A stretch of DNA of 64,000 nt from Thioclava sediminum (lineage in GTDB: Bacteria; Pseudomonadota; Alphaproteobacteria; Rhodobacterales; Rhodobacteraceae): contig NZ_MPZV01000005.1 of NCBI RefSeq assembly GCF_002020355.1, positions 186,001-250,000 on the forward strand, in the 5' to 3' direction. The notes below the pieces were generated by a model that saw nothing but the letters and a program-made list of their open reading frames with translations, was not told where the DNA came from and did no database searches. Both the position numbers and the translations under genes were made by a program. Position 1 is the first letter of the stretch. The number at the start of each line of letters is the position of its first letter. This document shows positions 9,135 to 18,739 of this stretch, in pieces.

Positions 9135-10460
9135 TCACCAATTATCGCGGAACCAGCGGATGGCCCGGCGCAGCGAGCGCCCGCCCAGCGTTTCGGGGGG
9201 CATCTCGAAATCCCACCACTCGTCTTGCGGGTGCGCCGCAAAAAGCGACAGACCCACCACGGAAGAGAAGCCCGAGCCGGTCGCGGCCTGCGGCAGACCC
9301 TGCACCCGCATGGGTCGTCCGAGCCGCACATTCTGGCCGAGGATTCGCGCGGCCAGCCCGTCGAGACCGGGGATCTGGCTCGCCCCGCCCGTCAGCACGA
9401 TCTGCTTCGAGGGCAGATGCTCGAACCCCGCAGCATCGAGGATCGCGCGCACGTCTTCGAGGATTTCCTCGACGCGCGGACGCATGATACCGATCAGTTC
9501 GGCGCGGCTCACCTGGCGGCGATCCTTTTCCCAGTCGCCGGAGTCGCCGCCCAGCTCGATCATCTCGCGATCGTCCATGCCGGTGGCGACGACGCCGCCG
9601 TGGAAGGTCTTGATCCGCTCGGCCACCGACATCGGCACCCGCAGCCCCGCCGCGATGTCGCGGGTGACATGCTCGCCGCCCAGCCGCACCGCGTCGGCAT
9701 AGATCATGTGTTTCTTCATGAAGATCGACACGCCGGTCGCGCCGCCGCCCATGTCAATGCAGGCCGCGCCCAGCTCTTGCTCGTCTTCGACGAGGCTGGA
9801 GACACCCGAGACATAGGCGGAGCTGGCGATACCCGCGAGTTCGAGATCGCAGCGCCGGATACAATAGATAAGGTTCTGGATCGCGGTGTCGGAGACGGTC
9901 AGCAGATGCATGTCGACCGCGAGCCGCTGGCCCGCATGGCCCCGCGGATCGGCCAGACCCGAGCGGTGATCGAGCGCGAAGTTCACCGGCTGCGCATGAA
10001 GCACCTCGCGCCCTGCCCCGAGCGGCGGGATATCGCAGGACGCCAGCACGCGGCTTACATCGACTTCGGTGACCTGATCGCCCTGAACTTCGATCTCGCC
10101 CGCCAGCCCGTAGGAGCGCGGCTCGGCGCCCGCGAAACAGGCGATGACGTGATCGACGCGGGTATTGGCCATCTTCTGCGCGGCCTGCACGGCGGTCCGG
10201 ATCGCGCGCTCGGTCTCTGCCATCGCGTCGATCTCGCCGAAGCGCACCCCGCGCGAACGCGTCGTCGCGGCCCCAATCACCCGCACCGAGGCGTGCCCGG
10301 CCAGCGAGTCCTCATCCTCGGACCCGTTCGGATTGTCGAATTTCAGAACGAGGCAGGCGATCTTGGAACTGCCGATATCGAGAAGCGCGATCACGCCCCG
10401 TTGCATCGCTGCCTTACGCATGTTGCGCATTGCGCGCTGGAACTCGTAGAGATCGGTCAT
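9135..10460 (-). CDS. ftsA: Cell division protein FtsA
   Basis: Actin-like ATPase that tethers FtsZ filaments to the inner membrane. 441 residues. The phosphate-1 motif LLDIGSSKIACLVL, the SHS2 region (VDHVIACFAGAEPRSYGL), the phosphate-2 motif CIDMGGGATGVSIF and the adenosine motif VLTGGASQIPGL are present. The C-terminus ends with basic and aromatic residues (RRAIRWFRDNW), as in the membrane-binding amphipathic helix. Its start overlaps the ftsQ stop by four bases. Confidence 0.97.
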   Translation of the reverse strand: MTDLYEFQRAMRNMRKAAMQRGVIALLDIGSSKIACLVLKFDNPNGSEDEDSLAGHASVRVIGAATTRSRGVRFGEIDAMAETERAIRTAVQAAQKMANTRVDHVIACFAGAEPRSYGLAGEIEVQGDQVTEVDVSRVLASCDIPPLGAGREVLHAQPVNFALDHRSGLADPRGHAGQRLAVDMHLLTVSDTAIQNLIYCIRRCDLELAGIASSAYVSGVSSLVEDEQELGAACIDMGGGATGVSIFMKKHMIYADAVRLGGEHVTRDIAAGLRVPMSVAERIKTFHGGVVATGMDDREMIELGGDSGDWEKDRRQVSRAELIGIMRPRVEEILEDVRAILDAAGFEHLPSKQIVLTGGASQIPGLDGLAARILGQNVRLGRPMRVQGLPQAATGSGFSSVVGLSLFAAHPQDEWWDFEMPPETLGGRSLRRAIRWFRDNW

Positions 10461-11422
10461 TGCGTGGCCCTCGCTTTGAGAATGTCAGACTGCACCCGGC
10501 GGAATTCGGCGAGCGCGTTATCGCTGAGCCGGATCGTCGGACGGTCCTTGTTTCGAAAATCAATCACGGTGAAATCGCGGGCGAGCAGATCCTCGGCGGT
10601 GTTGAGCGCGAGGATGCGGTCGAGTGCGGCGACGGGATCTGTCTCGGGAAGCATGATGCGCTGATCGTGATCCAGCACGAGATCCCAGCGCCGCTCGCCC
10701 AGCCGCTCCAGCCCGCGCAGACGCGGCAGAAGCGGACCGGCATCGGCAATGATTTCCAGCGCCTCGGGCACCGCCTTATCCGCGCCCATGCCGGAAATCA
10801 CCGGCAGATCGGGGCGCGCTTCGCGCGAAATCAGCGTGGCGACCCGGTGGCCCGACGCGTCGAGCATCTCGAGACCCGCAGGCTGGCGCCAGAGGATCGC
10901 GGGCACGCGCTCGGTCACGTCGGCCTCGAGCACCCCGCCCGGGCGGATCACGAGGCGCGCATCGGCCACCGCATCGAGGCGGCGGATCGTGTCGCGATAG
11001 GCGTCGAGGTCGATATCGAAGCTGGAAGCAGGCAGCCCCATCGGCAGCATCGCGCGCACGGCGTGGGCAACCTCGGGGCTCGCGCCTTCGATCTTGAGCA
11101 GCTTGACCATGAATTCGGGGCGATGCTCGATCGCGTCCTTCACGTCCTGCACCTGCGCGACGAGATCGGCGCGGCGGCCCGGATCGCCCAGCCAAAGACC
11201 GAGGCCCGCGACGATCAGAACAATCGGCACACCGATCCGGGTGAAGGCACGCACCGCAGGCGTGAGCCACAGCCGCTCGAGTTTGAAAGCGAGCCGCGAG
11301 GGCGCGGGATCGCGGCGGGCGGGACGTTTGGAGCGTTGGTAAACGCGGGGGGCCATGCCACCCGAAGGGCCTTGGCGATGCCCGGGGGCTTCGCGCGGCG
11401 GGGCACCGTTCAGCGGCCGCAT
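10457..11422 (-). CDS. ftsQ: Cell division protein FtsQ
   Basis: Bitopic inner-membrane protein of the divisome, about 321 residues. A basic cytoplasmic N-terminus is followed by one membrane segment ([17 protein letters not shown]), then a POTRA domain beginning near [13 protein letters not shown] and the beta domain. The start at 11422 ([11 protein letters not shown]) overlaps the end of ddl by 13 bases; an upstream in-frame start at 11473 would add an unlikely basic extension. The ATGA overlap with ftsA points to coupled translation. Confidence 0.93.
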   Translation of the reverse strand: MRPLNGAPPREAPGHRQGPSGGMAPRVYQRSKRPARRDPAPSRLAFKLERLWLTPAVRAFTRIGVPIVLIVAGLGLWLGDPGRRADLVAQVQDVKDAIEHRPEFMVKLLKIEGASPEVAHAVRAMLPMGLPASSFDIDLDAYRDTIRRLDAVADARLVIRPGGVLEADVTERVPAILWRQPAGLEMLDASGHRVATLISREARPDLPVISGMGADKAVPEALEIIADAGPLLPRLRGLERLGERRWDLVLDHDQRIMLPETDPVAALDRILALNTAEDLLARDFTVIDFRNKDRPTIRLSDNALAEFRRVQSDILKARATQ

Positions 11423-12324
11423 GAGGCGTCCTCCACCAACCACGCGCACAATTCGGGGAAGTCGATGCCGCAATGCGCGGCCTGTTCGGGCGAAAGCGAG
11501 GTGGGCGTCATGCCCGGCTGGGTGTTGGTCTCCAGCAGCACGAGACCGGCGAGCCCCCTGCCCTCGTCCCAGCGGAAATCGGTGCGCGAGAGGCCCCGGC
11601 AGCCCAGAACCTGATGCGCGCGGACCGCGTAATCGAGGCAGGCTTCGGTGATCTCGACGGGGATTTCGGCGGGCAGAACGTGGCGCGAGCCGCCGGGGCG
11701 GTATTTCGCGTCATAGTCGTACCAGCCCTCGGTGATGATCTCGGTCACGCAAAGCGCGCGATCGCCCATCACGGAAACGGTCAGCTCGCGGCCCGGGGCG
11801 TAGGTCTCGACCATCACCTCTTCGGGCATCTCGGCCGACAGCTGCGGCGGGGAGTTCGCGCCGTCCATCACCAGATAGACGCCGACAGACGAACCCTCGT
11901 TATTCGGCTTCACGACATAAGGCGCCGGCAGCACGTGCCGCGCCATCACGTCATCCTTGGTCGCGATCACGGATTGCACGATCGGCAGGTTCGCGGCGGC
12001 ATAGGCTTGCTTGGCGCGCGCCTTGTCCATCGCCAGCGCCGAGGCCAGCACACCGGAGTGCGTGTAAGGAATGCGGAGCCATTCGAGCATGCCCTGAACG
12101 CAGCCATCCTCGCCCCAGCGACCATGCAAAGCATTGAAAACGCAATCAGGCGCGGCATCGCTCAGCCGTTGCGGAAGATCCTCTCCCGCGTCGATCTCGA
12201 TCACTTCGAAACCCGCCGTGCGCAACGCCTTGGCGCATTCGCGCCCCGAGGACAGAGACACCTCCCGCTCAGCAGAAGGGCCGCCCAGAAGAACCGCCAC
12301 ACGGTGGGATGCCCTGCTCGACAT
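11410..12324 (-). CDS. ddl: D-alanine--D-alanine ligase
   Basis: ATP-grasp ligase that makes the D-Ala-D-Ala dipeptide for peptidoglycan. 304 residues, normal for Ddl[17 protein letters not shown] is the N-terminal signature, [13 protein letters not shown] the substrate-loop region, [15 protein letters not shown] the ATP-binding part, and [17 protein letters not shown] the C-terminal D-Ala-D-Ala ligase signature. Lies between murB and ftsQ in the expected order. Confidence 0.97.
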   Translation of the reverse strand: MSSRASHRVAVLLGGPSAEREVSLSSGRECAKALRTAGFEVIEIDAGEDLPQRLSDAAPDCVFNALHGRWGEDGCVQGMLEWLRIPYTHSGVLASALAMDKARAKQAYAAANLPIVQSVIATKDDVMARHVLPAPYVVKPNNEGSSVGVYLVMDGANSPPQLSAEMPEEVMVETYAPGRELTVSVMGDRALCVTEIITEGWYDYDAKYRPGGSRHVLPAEIPVEITEACLDYAVRAHQVLGCRGLSRTDFRWDEGRGLAGLVLLETNTQPGMTPTSLSPEQAAHCGIDFPELCAWLVEDASCGR

Positions 12325-12390
12325 ACCCGCTACTTTCGCCTCATGCGGGGGTTGACCCCCGTCCGGTAATTGCGTTGCAGGGTGGAGGTC

Positions 12391-13323
12391 TTACGCCTCG
12401 AATTCTCCTACACGCATGATTTCCCACTCTAGCGAAATTCCGCTCGATTGCACAACCTTTTTGCGCACCTCTTCCCCGAGATTTTCGAGATCGGCCGCGG
12501 TCGCCCCGCCAGTGTTGATCATAAAGTTGCTGTGTTTTTCCGACATTTGCGCGCCACCGATGCGCGCGCCGCGCATTCCGGCGTCGTCGATGACCTTCCA
12601 CGCCTTCAGCTCATGCGTGTCATCGGCCCGGCCCGTCGAGGAAAAGCCCGCCGGGTTGCGGAAGGTCGATCCGGCGGTGCGGTCCTTCGTCGGTTGGGTC
12701 GCATCGCGCTTGGCCAGTTGCTCGGCCATATGCGTCTCGAGCGCCTCCGGGTCGCCGGGTTGCGCCCGGAAGGTGGCGCCGGTCAGCACCCAGCCTTCGG
12801 GCAAATCGCTCTGACGGTAGGCGAAGTTCAGATCCCCGGGCGTGAGCGTGACCCGCTCCCCTGCCCGCGTGATCACGCGCGCTTCGATCAGGTGATCGGC
12901 GACGTAAGAGCCGTAGCAGCCCGCATTCATCCGCACCGCCCCGCCGATCGCGCCGGGAATGGTGCGCAGGAAAGTCAGGTCCAGCCCCGCCTGCGCCGCC
13001 TTGCGCGCGACATGGGCGTCGAGCGCCGCGGCGCCCGCGGTGACCGTGTCGCCCTCGCAGGCGATGCCGTTGAAGCCCCGCCCCATGCGGATCACCACCG
13101 CCCGCAGTCCCCCATCGCGCACGATCAGGTTCGAGCCTACGCCCATCGGAAAGACCGCGATCTCCTCGGGCAGCCCTTTGAGGAACTCTGCAAGGTCCTC
13201 CTCGTCGGCAGGCTGGAACAGCCAATCCGCCGGGCCGCCCACGCGCAGCCAGGTCAGCGAGTCGAGCGGACGGTTCGGCGTCAGCGCGCCGCGCGGGGTA
13301 TAGGTCGAAGGACAATCAGTCAT
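12391..13323 (-). CDS. murB: UDP-N-acetylenolpyruvoylglucosamine reductase MurB
   Basis: FAD enzyme that reduces UDP-GlcNAc-enolpyruvate to UDP-MurNAc. 310 residues from the ATG at 13323 ([12 protein letters not shown]); an ATG at 13359 would add 12 residues outside the family alignment. Visible motifs: [29 protein letters not shown] (FAD pyrophosphate binding), [18 protein letters not shown], and GSTFRNP with the catalytic Ser. The late [20 protein letters not shown] segment places it in the loop-lacking class common in Alphaproteobacteria. Confidence 0.96.
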   Translation of the reverse strand: MTDCPSTYTPRGALTPNRPLDSLTWLRVGGPADWLFQPADEEDLAEFLKGLPEEIAVFPMGVGSNLIVRDGGLRAVVIRMGRGFNGIACEGDTVTAGAAALDAHVARKAAQAGLDLTFLRTIPGAIGGAVRMNAGCYGSYVADHLIEARVITRAGERVTLTPGDLNFAYRQSDLPEGWVLTGATFRAQPGDPEALETHMAEQLAKRDATQPTKDRTAGSTFRNPAGFSSTGRADDTHELKAWKVIDDAGMRGARIGGAQMSEKHSNFMINTGGATAADLENLGEEVRKKVVQSSGISLEWEIMRVGEFEA

Positions 13324-13371
13324 GGCGCATTTCGTAGCCCCGCGCGCAGGGCGAGGCAAGCGATCCCGATC

Positions 13372-13623
13372 TCATTCAGCGGGGTCACGCGTACCCCGCA
13401 GCGCACGGACAAGGAAAATGACCGGCCAGCGCAGCACAGACATGCCGCCCGCCAGCACCAGCAGCCCCATGATCGGGCCGTTCTGATAGGTGACCCAGCC
13501 CACCAGCGGCACGCCGACCGCGATCAGCCCCCACGCGCCCGGCCAGTGGAACCGCCTCGGTCCCATCGCGATCAGCGTGGCAATGAGCGCCCAGACACAG
13601 GCAAGAACGAGCGAGACGGTCAT
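13372..13623 (-). CDS. DUF2484 family small membrane protein
   Basis: 83 residues with two to three hydrophobic helices (VSLVLACVWALIATLIAMG, AWGLIAVGVPLVGWV, and GLLVLAGGMSVLRWPVIFLV). Members of DUF2484 are found between murC and murB in Rhodobacteraceae, suggesting a role in wall synthesis or division, but no function is established to my knowledge. Its start overlaps the permease stop by four bases (ATGA), so it is translated together with the upstream gene. Confidence 0.8.
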   Translation of the reverse strand: MTVSLVLACVWALIATLIAMGPRRFHWPGAWGLIAVGVPLVGWVTYQNGPIMGLLVLAGGMSVLRWPVIFLVRALRGTRDPAE

Positions 13624-14810
13624 GAGAAACCTCCCAGGGCTGCGATCAGGGCCGCTCCGGCGACCAATGCGCCCACGACCGGAACGGCCATAGGCACCTT
13701 GAACGGCGCATAGTCGGACCGGCTTTTCAGCGCGACGAGCGACAGGTTAACGAGAAGGAAGACGCCCAGGAGCACCTTCGAAGTGATACCGGCCAATTGC
13801 TCGACCGGGGCAGCGAGCGCAAGCGCAATCATCGCCATACCGCAAAGAAGAGTCGCGAGGACCGGCGTGCCAAAGCGCGGATGCGCCTGATGAAAAACGG
13901 ACAGCGCGGGACTGCGGCGACCCAGACCGAACAGCACGCGCGCCGCCATCACCACCTGCGCAAGCACTCCGTTGAGCGCCGCCGCCACCGCGATCGCGGC
14001 GAGGATGCCGGGCCCGTGCCCCGCCGATTGCCAGACCAGCGCCAGCGGCTGCTCGGAGCGGGCGAGATCGGCCAGCGGCACCGCCCGCACGGCAGCGTAG
14101 CTTACGGTCAGATAGAGGATGGCGGTGATCGCGAGCGCGGCGAGGATCGCGCGCGGCATGTCGCGGATCGGGTCGCGCATCTCCTCGGACATGTTCACCA
14201 TGTCCTCGAAACCGATGAAGGCGAAGAAAGCGAGCGACGCGGCGGCCGCGATCCCGGCCCAATGCGGCGCGGGCAGCGGCGTGAGATCGGGGCTCGGATC
14301 GGCAGAGACCCCCGCCCAGATCACCAGCGCGAGCCCGACCACCTCGACCAGCGTCAGCGCCACGGCGAGCCCCACGGATTCCAGCACACCTAAACAGGCG
14401 ACGCCGATCAGCACCAGCCCGAAGGCGATCATCACGCCCTCGACCGGCAGCGGCACCAGCAGTGTCAGATAGCCCGCCCCGCCGCGCAGCACCGCCGCCG
14501 CCGACACCGTGCCCGCGACCACGATACCCAGCCCCACGATCAGCGCCAGCGCATGGCTGCGTAGGCCTTCCTCGACAAAGGCGGCTTCTCCGGCAGCTTC
14601 GGGGATGCGTGAGGACAATTCGGCATAGGACAGCGCCGACGGCGCCGCGATCAGCCCCGCCAGCACGAAGGCCAGCGGCGCCCAGATCCCGGCCTGCGCC
14701 GCAACCGCGCCGACCAGCACATAGATACCCGCGCCCACCATGACGCCGACCCCGTAGCCGGTCATCAGCCACGGACCCAATCGGCGTTTCAGATGCGTCT
14801 CGTCACGCAT
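13620..14810 (-). CDS. APC-superfamily amino acid permease
   Basis: About 396 residues with roughly 12 predicted membrane helices. The first helix GYGVGVMVGAGIYVLVGAVA carries the G-A-G-I-Y unwound segment typical of APC transporters; IGFEDMVNMSEEMRDP is the conserved region of the amino-acid/polyamine/organocation family before helix 6. Substrate unknown; a cation symporter for an amino acid is the safest call. It sits between murC and DUF2484-murB and overlaps DUF2484 by four bases, an unusual insertion in this cluster. The start at 14810 (MRDETHLKRR) is preferred; 14831 is also in frame. Confidence 0.87.
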   Translation of the reverse strand: MRDETHLKRRLGPWLMTGYGVGVMVGAGIYVLVGAVAAQAGIWAPLAFVLAGLIAAPSALSYAELSSRIPEAAGEAAFVEEGLRSHALALIVGLGIVVAGTVSAAAVLRGGAGYLTLLVPLPVEGVMIAFGLVLIGVACLGVLESVGLAVALTLVEVVGLALVIWAGVSADPSPDLTPLPAPHWAGIAAAASLAFFAFIGFEDMVNMSEEMRDPIRDMPRAILAALAITAILYLTVSYAAVRAVPLADLARSEQPLALVWQSAGHGPGILAAIAVAAALNGVLAQVVMAARVLFGLGRRSPALSVFHQAHPRFGTPVLATLLCGMAMIALALAAPVEQLAGITSKVLLGVFLLVNLSLVALKSRSDYAPFKVPMAVPVVGALVAGAALIAALGGFS

Positions 14811-14894
14811 GACGCGGCCCTTCTTGCCCACATGAGACGACGTGGCAGCGCCGCAAGTCTTTTCGATGTCGTGCCGGGTCGCCCCGGCGCCTGC

Positions 14895-16304
14895 TCAGCC
14901 CCCCAGCTTCGCAGGCAGGTTGTTCGCCCAGGTCGATATCGTCCCCGCCCCGAGGCAGACGACGATATCGCCGGGACGCGCCTGTTCACGCACCAGCCGA
15001 GCCAGATCATCTTCCGACAAAATGGCACGAGCATGACGGTGACCATGCGCGATCAGCCCGGCGACCAGATCGTCGCGCGTCGCCCCCTCGATCGGCTCCT
15101 CGCCTGCCGAGAAGACCTCGGCGATGGCGACCACATCGGCCTCGTTGAAACAGGTGCAGAAATCGTCGAACAGCGAATGCAGACGCGAATAGCGGTGCGG
15201 CTGGTGGACCGCGATCACCCGCGCTCCGGGCTTCACCGCCTGACGCGCCGCTTTCAGCACGGCGGCGATCTCGACCGGGTGGTGGCCGTAATCGTCGATG
15301 ATCGTGACCCCGCCCAGCACGTCGCCGACCTTGGTGAAGCGCCGGTTGACGCCGCCAAAGCTCGCCAGAGCTTCCTTGATCTCGCCCATTTTCATCCCGA
15401 GATGGCGCGCCACCGCGACGGCGGCCAGCGCGTTCGAGACGTTATGATCGCCCGGCATCGGCAGCGTGCAGCCCTCGATCACCGGCTTGCCCTCTTCGCC
15501 CTGCAGGGCGATGTCGAAATGCGCGACGCCGGCATCATAATGCAGGTTGATCGCGCGGATATCGGCCTGCGCGTTAAAGCCGAAAGTCACGACGCGGCGG
15601 TCGTTGAGCTTGCCGACCAGCGTCTGCACTTCCGGGTGATCGGTGCAGCAGACAGCCAACCCGTAGAACGGGATGTTCGAGACGAAATCGTAAAACCCTT
15701 TGCGCAGCGCGTCGAACGAGCCCCAGTGCTCCATATGCTCGGGGTCGATATTGGTCACGATGGCGATCGTCGCGGGCAGACGGTTGAACGAGCCATCGCT
15801 CTCGTCGGCCTCCACCACCATCCACTCGCCCGCGCCTGCGCGCGCGTTCGAGCCATAGGCGTGGATGATCCCGCCATTGATCACGGTCGGGTCGAAATTG
15901 CCCTTGTCGAGCAGCGTCGCGACCATCGTCGTGGTCGTCGTCTTGCCGTGGGTGCCGCCGATCGCGATGTTTGACTTCAGGCGCATCAGCTCGGCCAGCA
16001 TCTCGGCGCGGCGCACGACCGGAAGACCGCGGCGGCGCGCCTCTTCCAGCTCGGGATTGCCCGGCTTGATCGCGGTGGAGATCACCACGACGCCCGCCTC
16101 ACCGATATTCTCGGCGCGCTGGCCCTCGAAAATGGTCGCGCCCAGTTTCGCCAGACGATCGGTGATCTTGGAGGATTTCGCATCCGAGCCCTGAACCGTG
16201 AACCCTTGGGTCATCAGCACTTCTGCAATGCCGGACATACCGATCCCGCCGATACCGACGAAATGAATGGGGCCGAGTTCTCCGGGCAGTTTGGTCGCGT
16301 TCAT
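14895..16304 (-). CDS. murC: UDP-N-acetylmuramate--L-alanine ligase MurC
   Basis: Cytoplasmic Mur ligase adding L-Ala to UDP-MurNAc. 469 residues. The N-terminal domain starts with [18 protein letters not shown] (UDP-MurNAc binding); the central ATPase loop is [16 protein letters not shown]; the family residues VNRRFTKVG and DYGHHPVEI follow, then the C-terminal HQPHRYSR. The start overlaps the murG stop by four bases. Confidence 0.98.
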   Translation of the reverse strand: MNATKLPGELGPIHFVGIGGIGMSGIAEVLMTQGFTVQGSDAKSSKITDRLAKLGATIFEGQRAENIGEAGVVVISTAIKPGNPELEEARRRGLPVVRRAEMLAELMRLKSNIAIGGTHGKTTTTTMVATLLDKGNFDPTVINGGIIHAYGSNARAGAGEWMVVEADESDGSFNRLPATIAIVTNIDPEHMEHWGSFDALRKGFYDFVSNIPFYGLAVCCTDHPEVQTLVGKLNDRRVVTFGFNAQADIRAINLHYDAGVAHFDIALQGEEGKPVIEGCTLPMPGDHNVSNALAAVAVARHLGMKMGEIKEALASFGGVNRRFTKVGDVLGGVTIIDDYGHHPVEIAAVLKAARQAVKPGARVIAVHQPHRYSRLHSLFDDFCTCFNEADVVAIAEVFSAGEEPIEGATRDDLVAGLIAHGHRHARAILSEDDLARLVREQARPGDIVVCLGAGTISTWANNLPAKLGG

Positions 16305-17404
16305 TGAGTCTTTCCTGCTAGGTCTTCGACGAGGGCGACGAGCCGCTCGGTGGCGTCCGGCACCCCGTAGGAGAGGGCCGCGCGCGACATCTGCAGCGCG
16401 CCCTCAGGGTTGTCCAGCACCAGTGAAATTTGATCCGCGAGGCTCTCTGCCGAGAGCTGGCTTTCGGGGATGGTGATCGCGCCACCGGTCTTCGCGAGAC
16501 CGCGCGCATTGGCCGCTTGGTGATCGCCCGCGGCGGCGGCATAGGGGATCAGGATCGCGGGCCGTCCGATGACGGAGATATCCGCGACCGAGGACGCACC
16601 GGCGCGCGAGATCACCAGCTGGCATTCGCTGAGACGACGCGGCACGTCATTGAAGAAAGGTTCGACCTCGGCGCTGATGCCGGCCGCGTCATAGGCGGCC
16701 ACGACCCGGTCGAGGTCTTCGGGGCGCGCCTGATGGGAGACGCGCAGATTGGCGCGGGCGGCTTCCGGAAGGCTCGCCATCGCCGCCGGCACCGTGTCCG
16801 ACAGGATGCGCGCGCCCTGCGAGCCGCCGATCACGAGGACCGACATCGGGTAATCGCCCGGCGGGATATAGGCCGCGCCCGCCCGCTCCAGCACGGCAGC
16901 TCGCACCGGATTGCCCGTATGCTCGCCCTGCACGCCCTCGGGCAGATCGGTCGGCCAGGTGCCGCAGGCGAAGCGGTTCACCTTCTTGGCGAAGACCCGG
17001 TTCACCTTGCCCATGATGCCGTTCTGTTCGTGGATCGCGCGGGGAATGCCCAGGAACACCGCCGAAGACAGCGCCGGGATCGTCGGATAACCGCCGAAGC
17101 CCACCACAACCGTCGGCTTGTCCGACAGGTTCTTGCGGATGGCCGAGGCCACGCCGCCCGCGATCTTGAAGGGCACGCCCAACTTGCCGAGCGCGCCACC
17201 GCGCGCAAATGTCGCCGAGGCGATCTGCTCCACCGTCACCGTATGGGGAAAGCCGCCCGCGTAGCGCGCCCCGCGCGCATCCGTGGACAGCTTCACGCGC
17301 CAGCCCCGGCGCACCATCGCCTCGGCCAGCGCCTGTGCGGGGAACATATGCCCGCCGGTGCCGCCAGCGGCGATCAGCAGTAGCGGGGTCGTGTCCTTGG
17401 CCAT
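16301..17404 (-). CDS. murG: Lipid II synthase MurG (UDP-GlcNAc transferase)
   Basis: Peripheral inner-membrane glycosyltransferase that adds GlcNAc to lipid I. 367 residues, GT-B fold. The first glycine loop [12 protein letters not shown] is present near residue 15, and the second loop [15 protein letters not shown] near 190. The donor-site segment [22 protein letters not shown] follows, interrupted only by normal family variation. Lies between ftsW and murC in one operon. Confidence 0.97.
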   Translation of the reverse strand: MAKDTTPLLLIAAGGTGGHMFPAQALAEAMVRRGWRVKLSTDARGARYAGGFPHTVTVEQIASATFARGGALGKLGVPFKIAGGVASAIRKNLSDKPTVVVGFGGYPTIPALSSAVFLGIPRAIHEQNGIMGKVNRVFAKKVNRFACGTWPTDLPEGVQGEHTGNPVRAAVLERAGAAYIPPGDYPMSVLVIGGSQGARILSDTVPAAMASLPEAARANLRVSHQARPEDLDRVVAAYDAAGISAEVEPFFNDVPRRLSECQLVISRAGASSVADISVIGRPAILIPYAAAAGDHQAANARGLAKTGGAITIPESQLSAESLADQISLVLDNPEGALQMSRAALSYGVPDATERLVALVEDLAGKTQ

Positions 17405-17422
17405 GTCCCCCTCCTGAGGGTT

Positions 17423-18589
17423 TTAGCGACCGCGCCGGGCGAGAATATCCGAAATCTGTCCCTGCGGCCGGGTCCGAGTCAGCGCGAGCAACATACCCAC
17501 CGCAATCCCCGAAGCAATGACCGAAGAGCCCCCGTAGCTGACGAACGGCAAAGTCATGCCTTTCGCGGGCAGAAGGCGCACCGCGACGCCCATATTGATG
17601 ATCGCCTGAACGCCGAAGGCGCAGGCCAGACCGGAGCCCGCAAGCCGGGTGAAGGGATCGCGCTCGCGCATCAGGCGCAGCAGCGACCGGATCACGACCG
17701 TCGCGTAGAGCGCGATTATCACGAGGACGAGGATCAGCCCGTATTCCTCAGCCGCGACCGCGATGATGAAGTCGGTATGCGCATCGGGCAGCGACCATTT
17801 CACCGAACCCTGCCCCACACCGACGCCAAAGAACCCGCCCTCTTGGATCGCGTTCGTCGCGTAGCCGATCTGCGTGCGCGGATCGACATCCGTCGACAGG
17901 AAGCCGTTGATCCGGCGCGCGAAGTGTTCCGAGAAATTATAGGCGAAGAAGCCGCCCGCCACGGTCAGCGCCCCGATCCCTGTCAGCAGCGCAATCGGCG
18001 CGCCCGAAATGAAATACATCACCGACCATGCGAACAGCACCAGCGACGCCTGCCCGAAATCGGGTTGAAGCGCGAGCGCCACCACGATGATGACCATCAG
18101 CAGGAAGGAATAGAGCCGCCCCTTGGGGCCCCCGACGTCATGGGCTGCGGCCATGAACCAGCCGGAGATGATGACGAAACCGGGTTTGAGGAATTCGGAC
18201 GGCTGGATCGACGCGAAGCCGAAGGAATACCACCGCACCGCGCCCTTGCCGAAATCGGTGCCCAGCACCGGCAGCAGCATCACCGCGACGAAGGCGCCGA
18301 CGAAGCCGATCACGCCCAGCCTGCGCACCTGTTTGGGGTCGAGCATCGAGATGCCCAGCATCACGCCCAGCGCCACCACCCCGAAGAAGGCCTGTCGCTT
18401 GACGTAATAGAAAGGCTCAAGACCGTTGCGCTCTGCCAGCGGCACCGAGGCTGCGAGCCCCAGCAACATGCCAAGGCCGAACAACGCCAAAACGGCGCCG
18501 AGCGCCCATTTGTCGATCGTGCGCCACCATTTCGGTAAGACGGGTTCACCGGCCCGCACGGGGACGGTGCCGAATGCCATTTCTGTCAT
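17423..18589 (-). CDS. ftsW: Lipid II polymerase / division protein FtsW (SEDS family)
   Basis: 388 residues with about ten membrane helices. SEDS features include the ARRINGFLSTDVDPRTQIGYATN loop region (split: FARRINGFLS then QIGYATNAIQEGGFFGVG) and the late VRLLPAKGMTLPFVSYGGSS signature. It polymerises lipid II at the septum with FtsI. In related genomes murD is the next upstream gene; here the neighbour is a photolyase-like gene, so the 150-base gap before 18740 probably holds the ftsW promoter. Confidence 0.96.
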   Translation of the reverse strand: MTEMAFGTVPVRAGEPVLPKWWRTIDKWALGAVLALFGLGMLLGLAASVPLAERNGLEPFYYVKRQAFFGVVALGVMLGISMLDPKQVRRLGVIGFVGAFVAVMLLPVLGTDFGKGAVRWYSFGFASIQPSEFLKPGFVIISGWFMAAAHDVGGPKGRLYSFLLMVIIVVALALQPDFGQASLVLFAWSVMYFISGAPIALLTGIGALTVAGGFFAYNFSEHFARRINGFLSTDVDPRTQIGYATNAIQEGGFFGVGVGQGSVKWSLPDAHTDFIIAVAAEEYGLILVLVIIALYATVVIRSLLRLMRERDPFTRLAGSGLACAFGVQAIINMGVAVRLLPAKGMTLPFVSYGGSSVIASGIAVGMLLALTRTRPQGQISDILARRGR

Positions 18590-18739
18590 GGGCTATACTG
18601 CCGTTACTGCCTCGAATACGCCCGTTTTCCGGGTCTGATCGGAATCGTAGCCCAAAAGCTTTGAGATGACTAGGAAAATTCCGAAGCGGCGCGATCACTC
18701 GGCGATGATCGGCAAGGGCGCGCGCAATTCACCCTGCCC

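Noticed and set aside
3309-18589. Horizontal transfer of the division cluster
   Set aside because: Gene order and composition are those of the family core; only the permease insertion and the ftsW edge are unusual.
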